From contig QCXZ01000003.1 in the NCBI GenBank assembly GCA_025024175.1, positions 14,605,621 through 14,669,620 of the forward strand: a DNA stretch of 64,000 nt, given 5' to 3'. Below the pieces are notes generated by a model. The model was not told the DNA's origin and ran no database searches. It worked only from the letters and a program-made list of their open reading frames with translations. A program made the position numbers and the translations under genes. Origin of the DNA: Rhyzopertha dominica (lineage: Eukaryota; Arthropoda; Insecta; Coleoptera; Bostrichidae). Below are positions 23,701-36,000 of the stretch, one piece after another; positions within the stretch are counted from its first letter, which is position 1, and each line of letters opens with the position of its first letter.

Positions 23701-25433
23701 GGTACTCACCACAAAAGAAGTGGAGTTCATATTCAACGAATATGTGCTCCTTCTCAACTACACCAAAATATAAATATTTTACTACGGTTAAGCAGGTTAA
23801 AGAGGAATAGTTAATCGAAAATTGAGACTTAATATGGAAAATATCGATCATTGTTATGAGATTGGTGTAATTTTATAGAAAAAGACCATACATAACCATC
23901 CTATATCGGGGCTCAAAATTTCATGAGACATTGCGATTCTATTGCCATGCAGAATATGTTATGTAGACTTCTTATGACTATCAAAGCTACTTTATCTAAA
24001 AGTATAAATACTCATGTTCGTTTATAGCCAACTAGTCAAATATATTGAGAAATCTTACACTTCCTCTGATAGGTATATTTTATTTTATTACGGAATATTC
24101 TTATTACGCCATTAAAACAATGTTAAAATTTGATTATTTAGTTGCATTTCATATGTGAAGTACTAGAGCTGCTTTGAGATTTGATGTTTTTATTTCTATA
24201 AAGCATGACAGCACCACATAGACTGATTTAATACACACAGAAATAGCCGGTTTTCTGAACCCCCCCACATCTTAGCCCACACCCTCTCATGTATAGAATT
24301 GGAGCTATACGGATCGAAGATTGTGATACAAACCAGGTTTTTTATACCTGGAACGCATTTTTCTAATAAAATGTTTTAGAAGATACATAGTAGGCAGTGC
24401 ATACCTTTACAAATCTTCTTTTACACTTCCTGTTAGGTTTAAGCAAGCCGCATTTGATATGATCCACAGGGTAACAAGCATTCATCTGCAATTTGTATAA
24501 AGAAGATGATCGTTTTAAATACATATATTTTTATGTGAAAACATAGACAGCAAAGCTGAATTTTACCTTAAACTAATACAAAAAAGTATTGCTTAAATGT
24601 CATAGCTGCGGATGCTCTGTGATACATGAATATGTGGAATTTGCTGAGTAAACTACTGCACAGTACTGGAGTGTGTGAATCCAAAGATCTATTTCCTCAA
24701 TATTTCCAATCATCAATGCATATTCCTTTATATGATCTTTTCTGGTCTCCTGTTTTCTGTGATGTCTGTTTATGCCCTAAAAAAGTATGATAATCGCGCT
24801 TTTCCTGCAAATTGAAACGATTTGTACACACATCGAACATTTAACTGGGATTTATACCATACTGAAATATTTTTATAATCAACAGGTGGTTTATATTCGG
24901 AGGTAGTTTACATGTTTATACTATTTCTCTTTAACTTCAAATACATTTTTTTAATACATATAGGCTAAGAGCATAGAAGTTGCAGTGTATCACACATCAA
25001 TTATTAAACTTGTAACGAAAATCGATGATATAGCCGTAATAAATCAAATAAGATCAGTTTTCGAAAGAGAAAGAAACCATTCGAGATTAGTCAAAACACG
25101 TTTGTTTTAAGTATATATAACACAGCTTCAGGGTAATTAAGAATTTTCTTAATATCAAAGCAATTTGTTTGAAAACATTGTTAATATCGTAAGGAGTTAA
25201 ATAAATGTTATGTATATTTGTGGTATGATTTCTTAACACTGTTATCATATCACCTCAATTTGGTATGCGCGCATTCTATAGTAACCTTACATTATTATTA
25301 TCTTTCACATTATTTCTTTTTACGAATGTTGAGGTACTTATTCATTTATATAACTTCATCTATAACTAATGACAATTTTTGAACTAAATCACTTCCAATG
25401 AACAACAACTGGGAGAAAACAAAGTAAGGCATA

Positions 25434-25530
25434 CACCTGGTCGCTGATTCTGTATATTCACAGTGATTTAGTCAAACTCCCAGATTGAGGAAGTTAATTG
25501 ATTTTGTTGAAAGAAATTCTATAGCTTGCA
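25434..25530. other. 97-bp unique spacer at the palindrome centre
   Basis: Runs from the end of the left arm (AAAGTAAGGCATA) to the start of the right arm (TATACCTTACTTT). The sequence is not itself palindromic and has no ORF. Its presence gives the two arms a defined orientation relative to each other. Confidence 0.85.
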
Positions 25531-28500
25531 TATACCTTACTTTGTTTTCTCCCAGTTGTTGTTCATTGGAAGTGATTTAGTTCAAAAATTGTCATTAGTT
25601 ATAGATGAAGTTATATAAATGAATAAGTACCTCAACATTCGTAAAAAGAAATAATGTGAAAGATAATAATAATGTAAGGTTACTATAGAATGCGCGCATA
25701 CCAAATTGAGGTGATATGATAACAGTGTTAAGAAATCATACCACAAATATACATAACATTTATTTAACTCCTTACGATATTAACAATGTTTTCAAACAAA
25801 TTGCTTTGATATTAAGAAAATTCTTAATTACCCAGAAGCTGTGTTATATATACTTAAAACAAACGTGTTTTGACTAATCTCGAATGGTTTCTTTCTCTTT
25901 CGAAAACTGATCTTATTTGATTTATTACGGCTACATCATCGATTTTCGTTACAAGTTTAATAATTGATGTGTGATACACTGCAACTTCTATGCTCTTAGC
26001 CTATATGTATTAAAAAAATGTATTTGAAGTTAAAGAGAAATAGTATAAACATGTAAACTACCTCCGAATATAAACCACCTGTTGATTATAAAAATATTTC
26101 AGTATGGTATAAATCCCAGTTAAATGTTCGATGTGTGTACAAATCGTTTCAATTTGCAGGAAAAGCGCGATTATCATACTTTTTTAGGGCATAAACAGAC
26201 ATCACAGAAAACAGGAGACCAGAAAAGATCATATAAAGGAATATGCATTGATGATTGGAAATATTGAGGAAATAGATCTTTGGATTCACACACTCCAGTA
26301 CTGTGCAGTAGTTTACTCAGCAAATTCCACATATTCATGTATCACAGAGCATCCGCAGCTATGACATTTAAGCAATACTTTTTTGTATTAGTTTAAGGTA
26401 AAATTCAGCTTTGCTGTCTATGTTTTCACATAAAAATATATGTATTTAAAACGATCATCTTCTTTATACAAATTGCAGATGAATGCTTGTTACCCTGTGG
26501 ATCATATCAAATGCGGCTTGCTTAAACCTAACAGGAAGTGTAAAAGAAGATTTGTAAAGGTATGCACTGCCTACTATGTATCTTCTAAAACATTTTATTA
26601 GAAAAATGCGTTCCAGGTATAAAAAACCTGGTTTGTATCACAATCTTCGATCCGTATAGCTCCAATTCTATACATGAGAGGGTGTGGGCTAAGATGTGGG
26701 GGGGTTCAGAAAACCGGCTATTTCTGTGTGTATTAAATCAGTCTATGTGGTGCTGTCATGCTTTATAGAAATAAAAACATCAAATCTCAAAGCAGCTCTA
26801 GTACTTCACATATGAAATGCAACTAAATAATCAAATTTTAACATTGTTTTAATGGCGTAATAAGAATATTCCGTAATAAAATAAAATATACCTATCAGAG
26901 GAAGTGTAAGATTTCTCAATATATTTGACTAGTTGGCTATAAACGAACATGAGTATTTATACTTTTAGATAAAGTAGCTTTGATAGTCATAAGAAGTCTA
27001 CATAACATATTCTGCATGGCAATAGAATCGCAATGTCTCATGAAATTTTGAGCCCCGATATAGGATGGTTATGTATGGTCTTTTTCTATAAAATTACACC
27101 AATCTCATAACAATGATCGATATTTTCCATATTAAGTCTCAATTTTCGATTAACTATTCCTCTTTAACCTGCTTAACCGTAGTAAAATATTTATATTTTG
27201 GTGTAGTTGAGAAGGAGCACATATTCGTTGAATATGAACTCCACTTCTTTTGTGGTGAGTACCTCCTTTTAGAAATATTACAATGGCAGAAATAACACTA
27301 AATCTATAGACACAAGCTAACAGAGAAGAAGGTATAATAAATTTGTGAAGCTAATTCTAAAGAAAAATGTGATTATAGATAACTACAAGTGCTCAATGGC
27401 ATGTACACTGGTATACATTTTCGCATAATAAGTCCAAATTCTAAAATGAAAGAGTAAACTATCAGAAAATGGCATATGATTTCAAAATAATACCTATAAG
27501 TAAACAATGGCACATAAATTGTTGTACTTATGTTAAAATGTCTGATACTTATTAATATACGTATGCTATTACTAGCAAATGCTTTTCTTAACAAGATTAT
27601 CCTGTAGGGAACGCCTAGATTACAAATTTCATGTCGTGCATGGGATAAATCTGTTGGGGTCAGTTGTGATATTAATCTTGCAGTGTCTCAAGTTCCTCTT
27701 TAAAATGCAAGGTTAAAGTTATTTTAAGATCCATTCAAAAAGTATTGCCATATGATGCAGTTGAGTTCTTTAGCAACTATTCCTTATTATCCAATAAAAA
27801 GTCTGGTAAGGCACTGAACGCAGTGTTATGTCCTATATAAACTACATGGTTATTAAGAATTTTAAAGTTTCGAGATAATTAACTACCTTATTCATGATTG
27901 TTGTTATCTTTCAGGTGCGTCATTCACTTCATAACATACACAATATCCATTTAAAAATATAAGCAAAACTGGTTTTAAAATGTTACACACTGAATTAATA
28001 AATATTTGACCTAAAATTAATTAAGATTAATACATTCCTACTGAGTGAACCAATGATATCTGACATTATAACCAACCAGAGGCAGTACTGAAGTTTTCTA
28101 AGTGAATGAAATGCACCTGTACCTGCAGTTAAAGGTTAATAAAGTGCATGTCGCTATGTCAATCTAATCTCAGGTGTGGAATCCTCAATGCTTTAATTTG
28201 CAGAAAAAATGTCAATAACGCTTCTATGTCATAGAAAAAGTATACCATTCTGTAGCAAGAACATAAAGGTTTCAGATCTAGTTTGCTCACATTCCTAAAT
28301 GAATTGTTAACATTTACACCTAATGTAGGTAGTCAAGCATTTACTGATCTTCCGAATACATTAAGCTAACTTCTCTAGGGACAAGTTGTTGTTTTTTTTC
28401 TAAGTAAAATCTGATGTTATCGGTTAAGGGTAATAATTTAAGATTTCCGTGTAATTACAATGACAATGCTCTTCTGTACTTATCTTTACAATTAACTGTG

Positions 28501-30671
28501 TGAAAAGAAAATTTCACTTATTTATGCTTCTAAATTTACGTTATTCTTGATGTATTTTAAATTCATTACATGATAATAAGACAGTCTTCCTGGTGTTTTA
28601 GGAGCAATGTGTAATATACGGTGGTTACAAAGAGAAGTTAATTTATGTGGCTAATGTGCCTACGAGATGGGTCTCTCTGCAATATACTGTAAGGTGAGCT
28701 GTGAAGGGGATATTTTCTGTAGGTATGATTTCCATAGTAAACATTTTTATATTTATGAGACATGTTATCCTGAAATTGAATAACTGTATGAAACACTAAC
28801 CATAATAACAACTTATACTCATTATGTAACGGCATATTTACACTCTTTTTATTAGCAGAAAATTTGCAGATTTATAAATACAATTCAAGATTTTCTGTAA
28901 ATTTACAAAATTGTCAGTCAATTATGCTTTTCTCCCCAAATATATGTCTTTTTGTACAAATTCTTAGTATTTAATAACAGGGTATATTTGATCCTTTTTC
29001 TTATATATGCACTCATTTTCCCTGTAAGATGACACCAATTTGTCTATTTATGTATTTATTGTTTCATAAATTTGGAGGTTAGCCTTTAAAAAACAAACTA
29101 GATGGCACACAATTCGATCATGCCCATCGATTTTAAATGATACAATTTTTGTCAGAAGTTTAACGAATTTGTAGACATTTATAAAGTGATCTCCATTATT
29201 TGGTTAAAAACAAGACATGATAATTTGATAAAATAAGAAGAAAGCATCGCATTAATTTATACACTAAAAATCAAAGTGTGCGATATATTATTGTAGTTAT
29301 TTGATTTTCGTTTATTTTTTATATTAGAACAATAATAGTACTAATGCTGCTGGACTTACAATAGGTAACTGACAGCGTTTTCTAGCTTTAACTATTACAA
29401 TGGGGTTCAGTGACGGATATATAGGATTACAAATAATGCATAAATGTGTAAGTTTTAGGGAGAAAAGGCATGAAAGGTTTTCTAATGCACATAAAAACTA
29501 CTTGTTGTCTAATGTTTCTCCTGTGTAAAGCTCGTGTGTATGCATATATGTCAATGCGTATCTTAGCTTCCCCATAGCTCCCGCTATCACTACGCAGAAA
29601 TGAATGGCAAATGAAATGGGCACGATATTGTCCAGTTCGGTAGTTTTCAAGAAATAAAATATTAATTCTTATTTCCTTCGACGTTAAACTTGTATTAATA
29701 CTTATGAAATAAGTTTAATGCCCCCCTGGAATGCGAGCTAACTAGGAGGCTTTGGATATTAAAATATTTGAATACTTTTCGACAAATATCCCTCATATTT
29801 CTCGTTACCTTTTTCAAAAATTTACTGTGGAAACAGATTTTTCTTTAATGCATTGCTACATATTACGAGTTGTAATTTCAAAACGTTAGCAAGAAATTAC
29901 GTTTACACGACATTACTACAAGGCTTTCATGTCAGTTTAACAAAAGAAGTTTAATGCCCTGAAATGCGAGCTAACTAGGGTGCTTTCCAATATTGCGAAA
30001 TATAAATTTTAATGGATAATTATATTAAACAGGTTTGAATATTTTTCGGACAAAATATCCATTAACTTACTGTCTTTTTAAGAATTACTGGGAGAAACAG
30101 ATTTTTTTGAATGCGTATGCGTATGTTGTAAATTCAGAAATGCTACCTATAATTTGTAGACTTACTTGCCTCTAAGTATCTATATCCTTAGCATAATTTC
30201 CATAAGACTGTTTTGATCAGATAATGCATTCATGTTCAAGAAACAAAAATGCAAGTGGTCTTAACTTCTCCACATCTTTACCATTTCAACCTTTTTCAAG
30301 CTGTAATAGGAGGAATTTGGGTATACTACGTACTAAACAGGAGTATTGTTGATGAATAAATTGTAATACTTTATAAAGCAAATGTCTTATAACGATTATC
30401 TGCTACCAATTCACCCCTAGAGCTCCCTGTGTATTCGATTACGGTCTTTAAACCAACCGATTCTGCTGGTTATGGTCATAATCTTGTTCGAAACCAATAT
30501 TGGTATGCTTATTCGGCAAACGTTTCTGGTTTCCAATTTGTTTGTTGTAGATTATCAACATCTTTATGCATTCATGTTCAAGAAACAAAAACGCAAGTGG
30601 TCTTAACTTCTCCACATCTTTACCATTTCAACCTTTTTCCAGCTGAAATAGGAGGAATTTGGGGTATACTA

Positions 30672-30771
30672 NNNNNNNNNNNNNNNNNNNNNNNNNNNNN
30701 NNNNNNNNNNNNNNNNNNNNNNNNNNNNNNNNNNNNNNNNNNNNNNNNNNNNNNNNNNNNNNNNNNNNNNN
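30672..30771. other. Assembly gap, 100 Ns
   Basis: It sits in the right-arm copy of the 344-bp tandem repeat. By alignment to the left arm (20201 pairs with 30772, 20302 with 30671) exactly 100 bases are missing, so the run of Ns equals the expected missing length. Any translated ORF crossing it has no meaning. Confidence 0.95.
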
Positions 30772-32578
30772 GTGTATTCGATTACGGTCTTTAAACCAAC
30801 CGATTCTGCTGGTTATGGTCATAATCTTGTCGAAACCAATATTGGTATGCTTATTCGGCAAACGTTTCTGGTTTCCAATTTGTTTGTTGTAGATTATCAA
30901 ACATCTTTATTACATAAATGTAATCAGTAATATGTATATTTTCCTAACCATCATTCAGACCGGTTTTACGTATAGAAAGAAACAGGTAATTAATATAAGT
31001 AAGGGAAATGGCAAAAGAAATCGCGTTATATTTTTATCCATGTCAAACGCCTCTATATGCTATGTGAGCATAAAATACAGAAAGAGAATTGATTAAACTC
31101 AAACATTAGTCGATGCCAATTAATATACGGTTGCTAGTTGATGAAACTATATTTACAACACACCATGAAGTAGATTTTTGAGTAGTTTAGTTCTTTTAAA
31201 ACACATTTTCATCGTTCCTGATCGACTGTTTGCTTACTGCTCTCTCGATTTGTTTCTTGTATGATTATCAAATACATTTATCAGCATTGGTATTACTAAG
31301 AGACATATGTACTGCTAATTAGACAAAACGTATGCTGTGTCATAATTTAAATAAGCAAGTGTTAGGAAGAAAAACAAGGAAATCGCGTCATTTTTCTATT
31401 TGTCAATTACCCTGAATGCTATGATAGACGATGGTAATAAGCAACTCCTCAACATATAATAAATTCTAGTTATATTTAATAAAGTCCAAACAGCACTCAT
31501 TTAAGTAAATTATTTCAATTTAATTGCAATCTCAAGAAATATATGCCTTTAGATGAACAGAATTAGTTAAAAAGCTGAAAATGTTAACATTATTTAATAT
31601 AATTAACACGCAGAATCTAGTAAAGAGGGGAATTACGATATACAGCGAAGTATGAACACAGTATATTTTTCAGCAGTCTAGTTGTCTTAAATGAATTTTT
31701 ACCGTGCTTCAGCTTGCTCCATTTATGATTATCAACATACACAGTAGCAAGTATTTTTCCATTATTAGTAAGTTAAGCGAGTATTGTTCATTATAGAGAA
31801 AAAAAGTATGTAGTGGCATAATTTAAACAATCTAGTGCAAAAATAATGGAAAAACACGCCAATTTTTGTATATATTTAAAACGTTCCATATGCTGTGAAA
31901 ACACAATTTCGTTTATTCTAATTAAACTTCAATCGCTTGAAATCCATTCTTTTATATAAAAAGAAGTGACTACAAGTTAATAAGGCCGTATCACGACATA
32001 TGGAGTACGAGGGTGGTTTTAGCAAATCGTAGATTCTTGCTAGTATAATAGCATGTAGTCGCTTATTATTTATTAAATCAAAAATCCTGTATGCTATGAC
32101 AGATGACAGTAACAAGCAACTTCTCAACCTACAAGATTGATAACTGACATGCGAGTTATATTTAATAAAGTACAAACAAAACTGAATTAATTATTTCAAT
32201 TTAATTACAATGACATGAAACATATGCTTTTTGATGGACCGATATAGTTAAAAAGATGGCAATTTTAATATTATTTAATACAATTAGTACGCATAAGCTA
32301 GTTAAAAGGAAATTCACGTTATACAACGAAGTACGAGCATAGTGTGTTTTTTTAGTAGTTTACCTGCCTTAAACACATTCTTACCGTGTGTGTTTTGGTC
32401 TTCAGCTTGTTCCTTCTATGACTATCAGTAGACATAATAGCAAGTATTTAATTTATTCTAATTTAACTTCAACCACTTGAAATCCATTCTTTTATATAAA
32501 CAGAGTTGACTAACAGTCGTAAATTTATGCTAGTTTAGTAATTTTAAACTTATATTCACCGTTTTGCTTAGCTATCTG

Positions 32579-33177
32579 AACCTGCTGTGGTTTAGCCTAG
32601 GTTGTGAAATGACAGTTATTTAGCTCAATTAAGTCGTGCTGTAACCGTTATTTGACGTTTTTACCACAAAATCACGATTCAAATCTAGGAATACTCTTAG
32701 TCTTAATTTGTTTATTCTCATCCCAGATAACTGATAATCATTGCATGCTGGTGGCTTTAATTTCTTATCTAGTGCATTTTTAAAGAAATCGTAAACCTGC
32801 TGTGGATTAGCCTAGGTTGTGAAATGAAAATTATTTAGCTCAATTAAGCCGTGCTGTAAACGTTATTTGATGTTTTTGCCACAAAATCACGGTTCATATT
32901 CATGAATACTCTTAATATTAATTTGTTTATTCTTATTCCAGATAACTGATAATCATTGCATGCTGGTGGCTTTAGATTCTTATTTAGTGCATTTTCTTTT
33001 TAAGAAATCGCAAACCTGCTGTGGATTAGCCTAGGTTGTGAAATGACAGTTATTTAGCTCAATTAAGTCGCGCTGTAACCGTTATTTGACGTTTTTGCCA
33101 CAAAATGACGGTTTAAATCTATGAATACTCTTAATATTAATTTGTTTATTCTTATTCCAGATAACTGATAATCATTG
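32579..33177 (-). repeat. Mirror of the 214-219-bp tandem array (right arm)
   Basis: Same three copies in reverse complement, with the same copy number and the same differences between copies as in the left arm. Confidence 0.88.
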
Positions 33178-33404
33178 AAACCCTCCAGCTGGCCATAAAG
33201 AAAATCCATTGTATGAAATATGACAAAAAAATAGTATAAAACCATAGAAAAACATGGGCATAGGTAATTATTAACCATTTACTGTCAAAATGTGCTCCCT
33301 AAGCGGACTTAGCGGTAAGTTTTACCTAATATCCCATCTCAGTTTAAAAATGATAAATTGATGAGTGGCCCTACTCTTAAATAGACAAGAATAACGGCCG
33401 TTAG

Positions 33405-33482
33405 GGAAGGGTGCGTTTGGCGCAGCGGTAAAGTGCTGAATTGTCATACCGGAGGTACCCGGTTCAAACCCAGCATTCGGCA
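33405..33482 (+). repeat. tRNA-derived SINE head in the right arm
   Basis: Mirror copy of the 17.5-kb SINE at the exactly paired position: TGGCGCAGCGGT then GGTTCAAACCC, then ATAGTAAAAAAAATCCCGCC and a GC-rich body. Confidence 0.7.
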
Positions 33483-34321
33483 TAGTAAAAAAAATCCCGC
33501 CTACCCCTGTTCTGGGGGCTGCCTATATATAGAGCGTGGACCGCGGTACCAACCCCCACCATCATAACAACGGTTTACATATAGGAGAGTACATTGGTCA
33601 TATCGCCATGCATACATATACAATAGCAATATGTGATAATAGCAAATAAATATTTCATATCAATTACACATCAGCAACCCACCTTTGCTGATATTATCCC
33701 AACTCCCTAGGGCGTAAAAGCCTCAGTCAGAAACATACTGCTATAAAATACAAAATGTCAGTCACAATTTCACATCTCATTCCATCATACCAAATTCAAA
33801 AAAGTCGAATAAAAATAATTGACACTTAATAAATTCGCTAATTACCGTATGAACGTCATATTTCTCATCCCGTCACATTCAGCAAAAATAATCGAAAATT
33901 AAAAAAATTTTTGATCGCGAATTACACACATGCTCGATTGGGCTAATATGCAAATGCGTAATTTTGCGCCCTCAAACGCCCCCTACTGGCTAATATGCAA
34001 ATGAGTGATACAGATCTCTCAATCTAGTACCCTAAAATTTAATAAACAACTCGAAAAGTATTATTTTCAATATAGCAGCAATATTGAATCATTAATCCGG
34101 GGAAAATGAATGCATCTAATAAGATACTATTTATCAACATGCAAATTCAAATCTTTTTTTTTAATAATAAGTTACTATTTATCAACACGCAAATTCAAAT
34201 CATATTTCTCATCCCGTCACATAAAAAAAATCGAAAAATTAAAAAATTTTGATCGCTATTACGCTCGAGTGGGCTAATATGCAAATTGGTCCAGCTCGCC
34301 CATCAGAGGCCTACTAAGGCG

Positions 34322-34989
34322 TTCATATTGTTCAGGTTTCGTGCCACTTAGCAAATAATATTTCTGGCAAACTTGTATGTGATTTATTTTTCATACTTGC
34401 AAGGTACTGAAGGGTGGTACAACTGTTGTTATCGCTCAATAAATTTAGGCAAATGCCTTTTGAAACAATACTAATATTATATGTCATATTTTTTTCCGGT
34501 CTACTACATCAACCTGGCTATATATTAAAAATGTTTTGGGCATGTGCAATATTAGTACGTTGCGAGTTTTGTATTGTAATAAAGTAAAGATGATTAATGA
34601 TCATCATAAAATAAGTTGTTACTATATTTATATAAAATCTGATGTTAGTTCTATCTTTGTATTATGTTATAAGCCTACATATGCATGAACTCCTGAAAAG
34701 TGTACTAGTAAGATGTGTATGTGAGAAATTTAAAACGTTCAACTGTAATTGTACATAAAGGGTAAGTATAGTAATAAAACAGTTGTAAACGTTTGGTAAC
34801 AATAGCATAAACATAAGCTTACATATAACGTTCTTGATTCACTATGGACAGAAGTGGTGAAAGTATATTTTGGCTCATTAACATCCTGGCCCAAAAACTG
34901 CATTGAACTGAAAGCGGAAATGTAATACAGATATCTTGTAAGATTCAATTAGGAAAAAAAATAAGAAGGCAAAATAAAAGCTTGTACTA
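34322..34989. other. Intergenic, nothing recognised
   Basis: AT-rich flank right of the palindrome. No coding or repeat signal supported. Confidence 0.45.
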
Positions 34990-36000
34990 CTAATAATAAT
35001 ATACAAGGCGTTTCGCGACTCGACAGACAAGATAAAAAATCCAGAGAAAATTTAGGTCGATTTCACGTAAAATATTTATACCTACCCAAGTTTTTTGTTC
35101 CTAAAATGGCCTCTTATCGTTCCATTCCAGAAAATAGTTTATAGATAGTTAATATCTCCGAAACTTGGGGTTAAAATTGATTAGTAAGCAATTGATTCAT
35201 TCACTTTTTTTAGCTTTTTGCACACAAAGAAATCTGTTTTGTCCTACTTGGATACCCTTGTTGATCGCCAGGTGATCTCAAGTTGATTAGCATTAGCAGT
35301 GTCAGTCGACTAGCNTGTAGACCAGTAATAAGAGTGTATTTCTGAAGCAGCTTCAAGTAAAAGAAAAAACTTTATACAAGTATACTTAATACTAAAGGTA
35401 CTAAAAACGATTCACTTCTTAAAAACTTACTTAAGGGAGACAGCTAACTTTATTATCAGCTTTCTTCAAAACTAACTTCGTTAACAACGGTTAATCTAAC
35501 ATAGTATGTGACTATGTGTTTAAATTTTTAAAGTTTGATTAGCTATTTGTTTCTTCAACGCCAAGTTGGTATGGTACATTTTCAAATGAGGAATATTTAT
35601 TTAATTTATGGATAATATTATGGTAAAGCAAACGTAACAGCACGAGAATATCGGCGAAGGTTTCCCAGTGAAGGAATACCTTGTAAAAGTGTGTTCAGAA
35701 TTGTTTAGCATTTTTTGTAAGAAAATGTCCTAAATTTGGTACGGAACGTCTCGTCTAGTAAGAGGGCGCTATTGTTAATATGCTCGAAAACAGTCCTTTC
35801 CAAGCTTAGGAAGAGTATCGAGTAGTTGTTTGTCAAATGAATACCACCATTCACATGTCCAATTTGTCGAGCCTGAAAACTATCAAACGCATATTAAGTG
35901 CTTGATCGCAAATTGACATAAGTGTGTGCAATTGGTATTTACTAATGAAGCCGCATTCACCAAAAATGGAACTAAAAGTAATCAAAATTTACATTGATAT
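34990..36000 (+). pseudogene. Mariner-like DNA transposon relic
   Basis: At about 35620 the plus strand reads YGKANVTAREYRRRFPSEGI then PCKSVFRIV and a stop, which fits the N-terminal helix-turn-helix of insect mariner-like transposases (Y..A..NA..A.R.Y..RFP.R.IP). After broken frames, VQLVFTNEAAFTKNGT at about 35930-35980 fits their first catalytic block (ILFTDEA.FT..G). The C-terminal catalytic part is absent. The lead sequence from about 34990 (AAGGCGTTTCGCGACTCGAC) is probably its 5' end. Confidence 0.6.

Larger units (their letters stand above)
16663..25433 (+). repeat. Left arm of the giant inverted repeat (8,771 bp)
   Basis: Read outward to inward it holds subterminal direct repeats (16.69-17.12 kb), a tRNA-derived SINE (about 17.4-17.6 kb), three 214-219-bp tandem copies (17.80-18.40 kb), degenerate tandem units (18.5-20.06 kb), two 344-bp tandem copies (20.06-20.75 kb) and then AT-rich DNA with no coding signal. 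Every ORF here is short, without recognisable domains, and has a mirror copy in the other arm. Confidence 0.9.
25531..34315 (-). repeat. Right arm of the giant inverted repeat (8,785 bp)
   Basis: Reverse complement of 16663-25433, about 14 bp longer overall. It contains the 100-N gap (30672-30771). Mismatches and indels against the left arm are visibly denser at 29.98-30.20 kb, next to the gap, than elsewhere. Confidence 0.9.
16657..34321. mobile_element. 17.65-kb giant palindrome with 6-bp flanking direct repeat; putative foldback-type element
   Basis: The 8.77-kb segment 16663-25433 returns as its reverse complement at 25531-34315. Position pairs add up to 50978 near the outer ends, 50973 near 20.2/30.8 kb and 50964 at the centre, so the arms differ only by small indels and scattered substitutions. 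The match begins sharply at AGTAGGCCTCTGATGGGCGA on both strands. The six bases just outside each end are the same in direct orientation (AAGGCG at 16657-16662 and 34316-34321), as expected for a target-site duplication. No transposase, integrase or polymerase is visible in the arms. Long inverted repeats with internal tandem arrays and a short middle recall foldback elements; a 6-bp duplication is also known for Maverick/Polinton elements. A segmental inverted duplication or an assembly fold-back remain possible. Confidence 0.75.

Noticed and set aside
30429..30900. ORFs spanning the run of Ns
   Set aside because: They exist only because N codons are not read as stops.
17700..33278. Short ORFs in the palindrome arms that appear twice (for example at 18803-19060 and 31918-32175)
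   Set aside because: They are conserved only because the arms are copies. They have no domains, no codon bias and no splice-linked partners, and several lie in tandem non-coding repeats.
17498..33482. tRNA genes on either arm
   Set aside because: A and B boxes are present but the acceptor, anticodon and T stems do not pair, and a SINE-like body follows. Called SINE instead.
16663..34315. Maverick/Polinton with coding genes
   Set aside because: The 6-bp direct repeat and AG/CT tips would fit, but no polymerase B, integrase, ATPase, protease or capsid reading frame is present anywhere in the arms or spacer.
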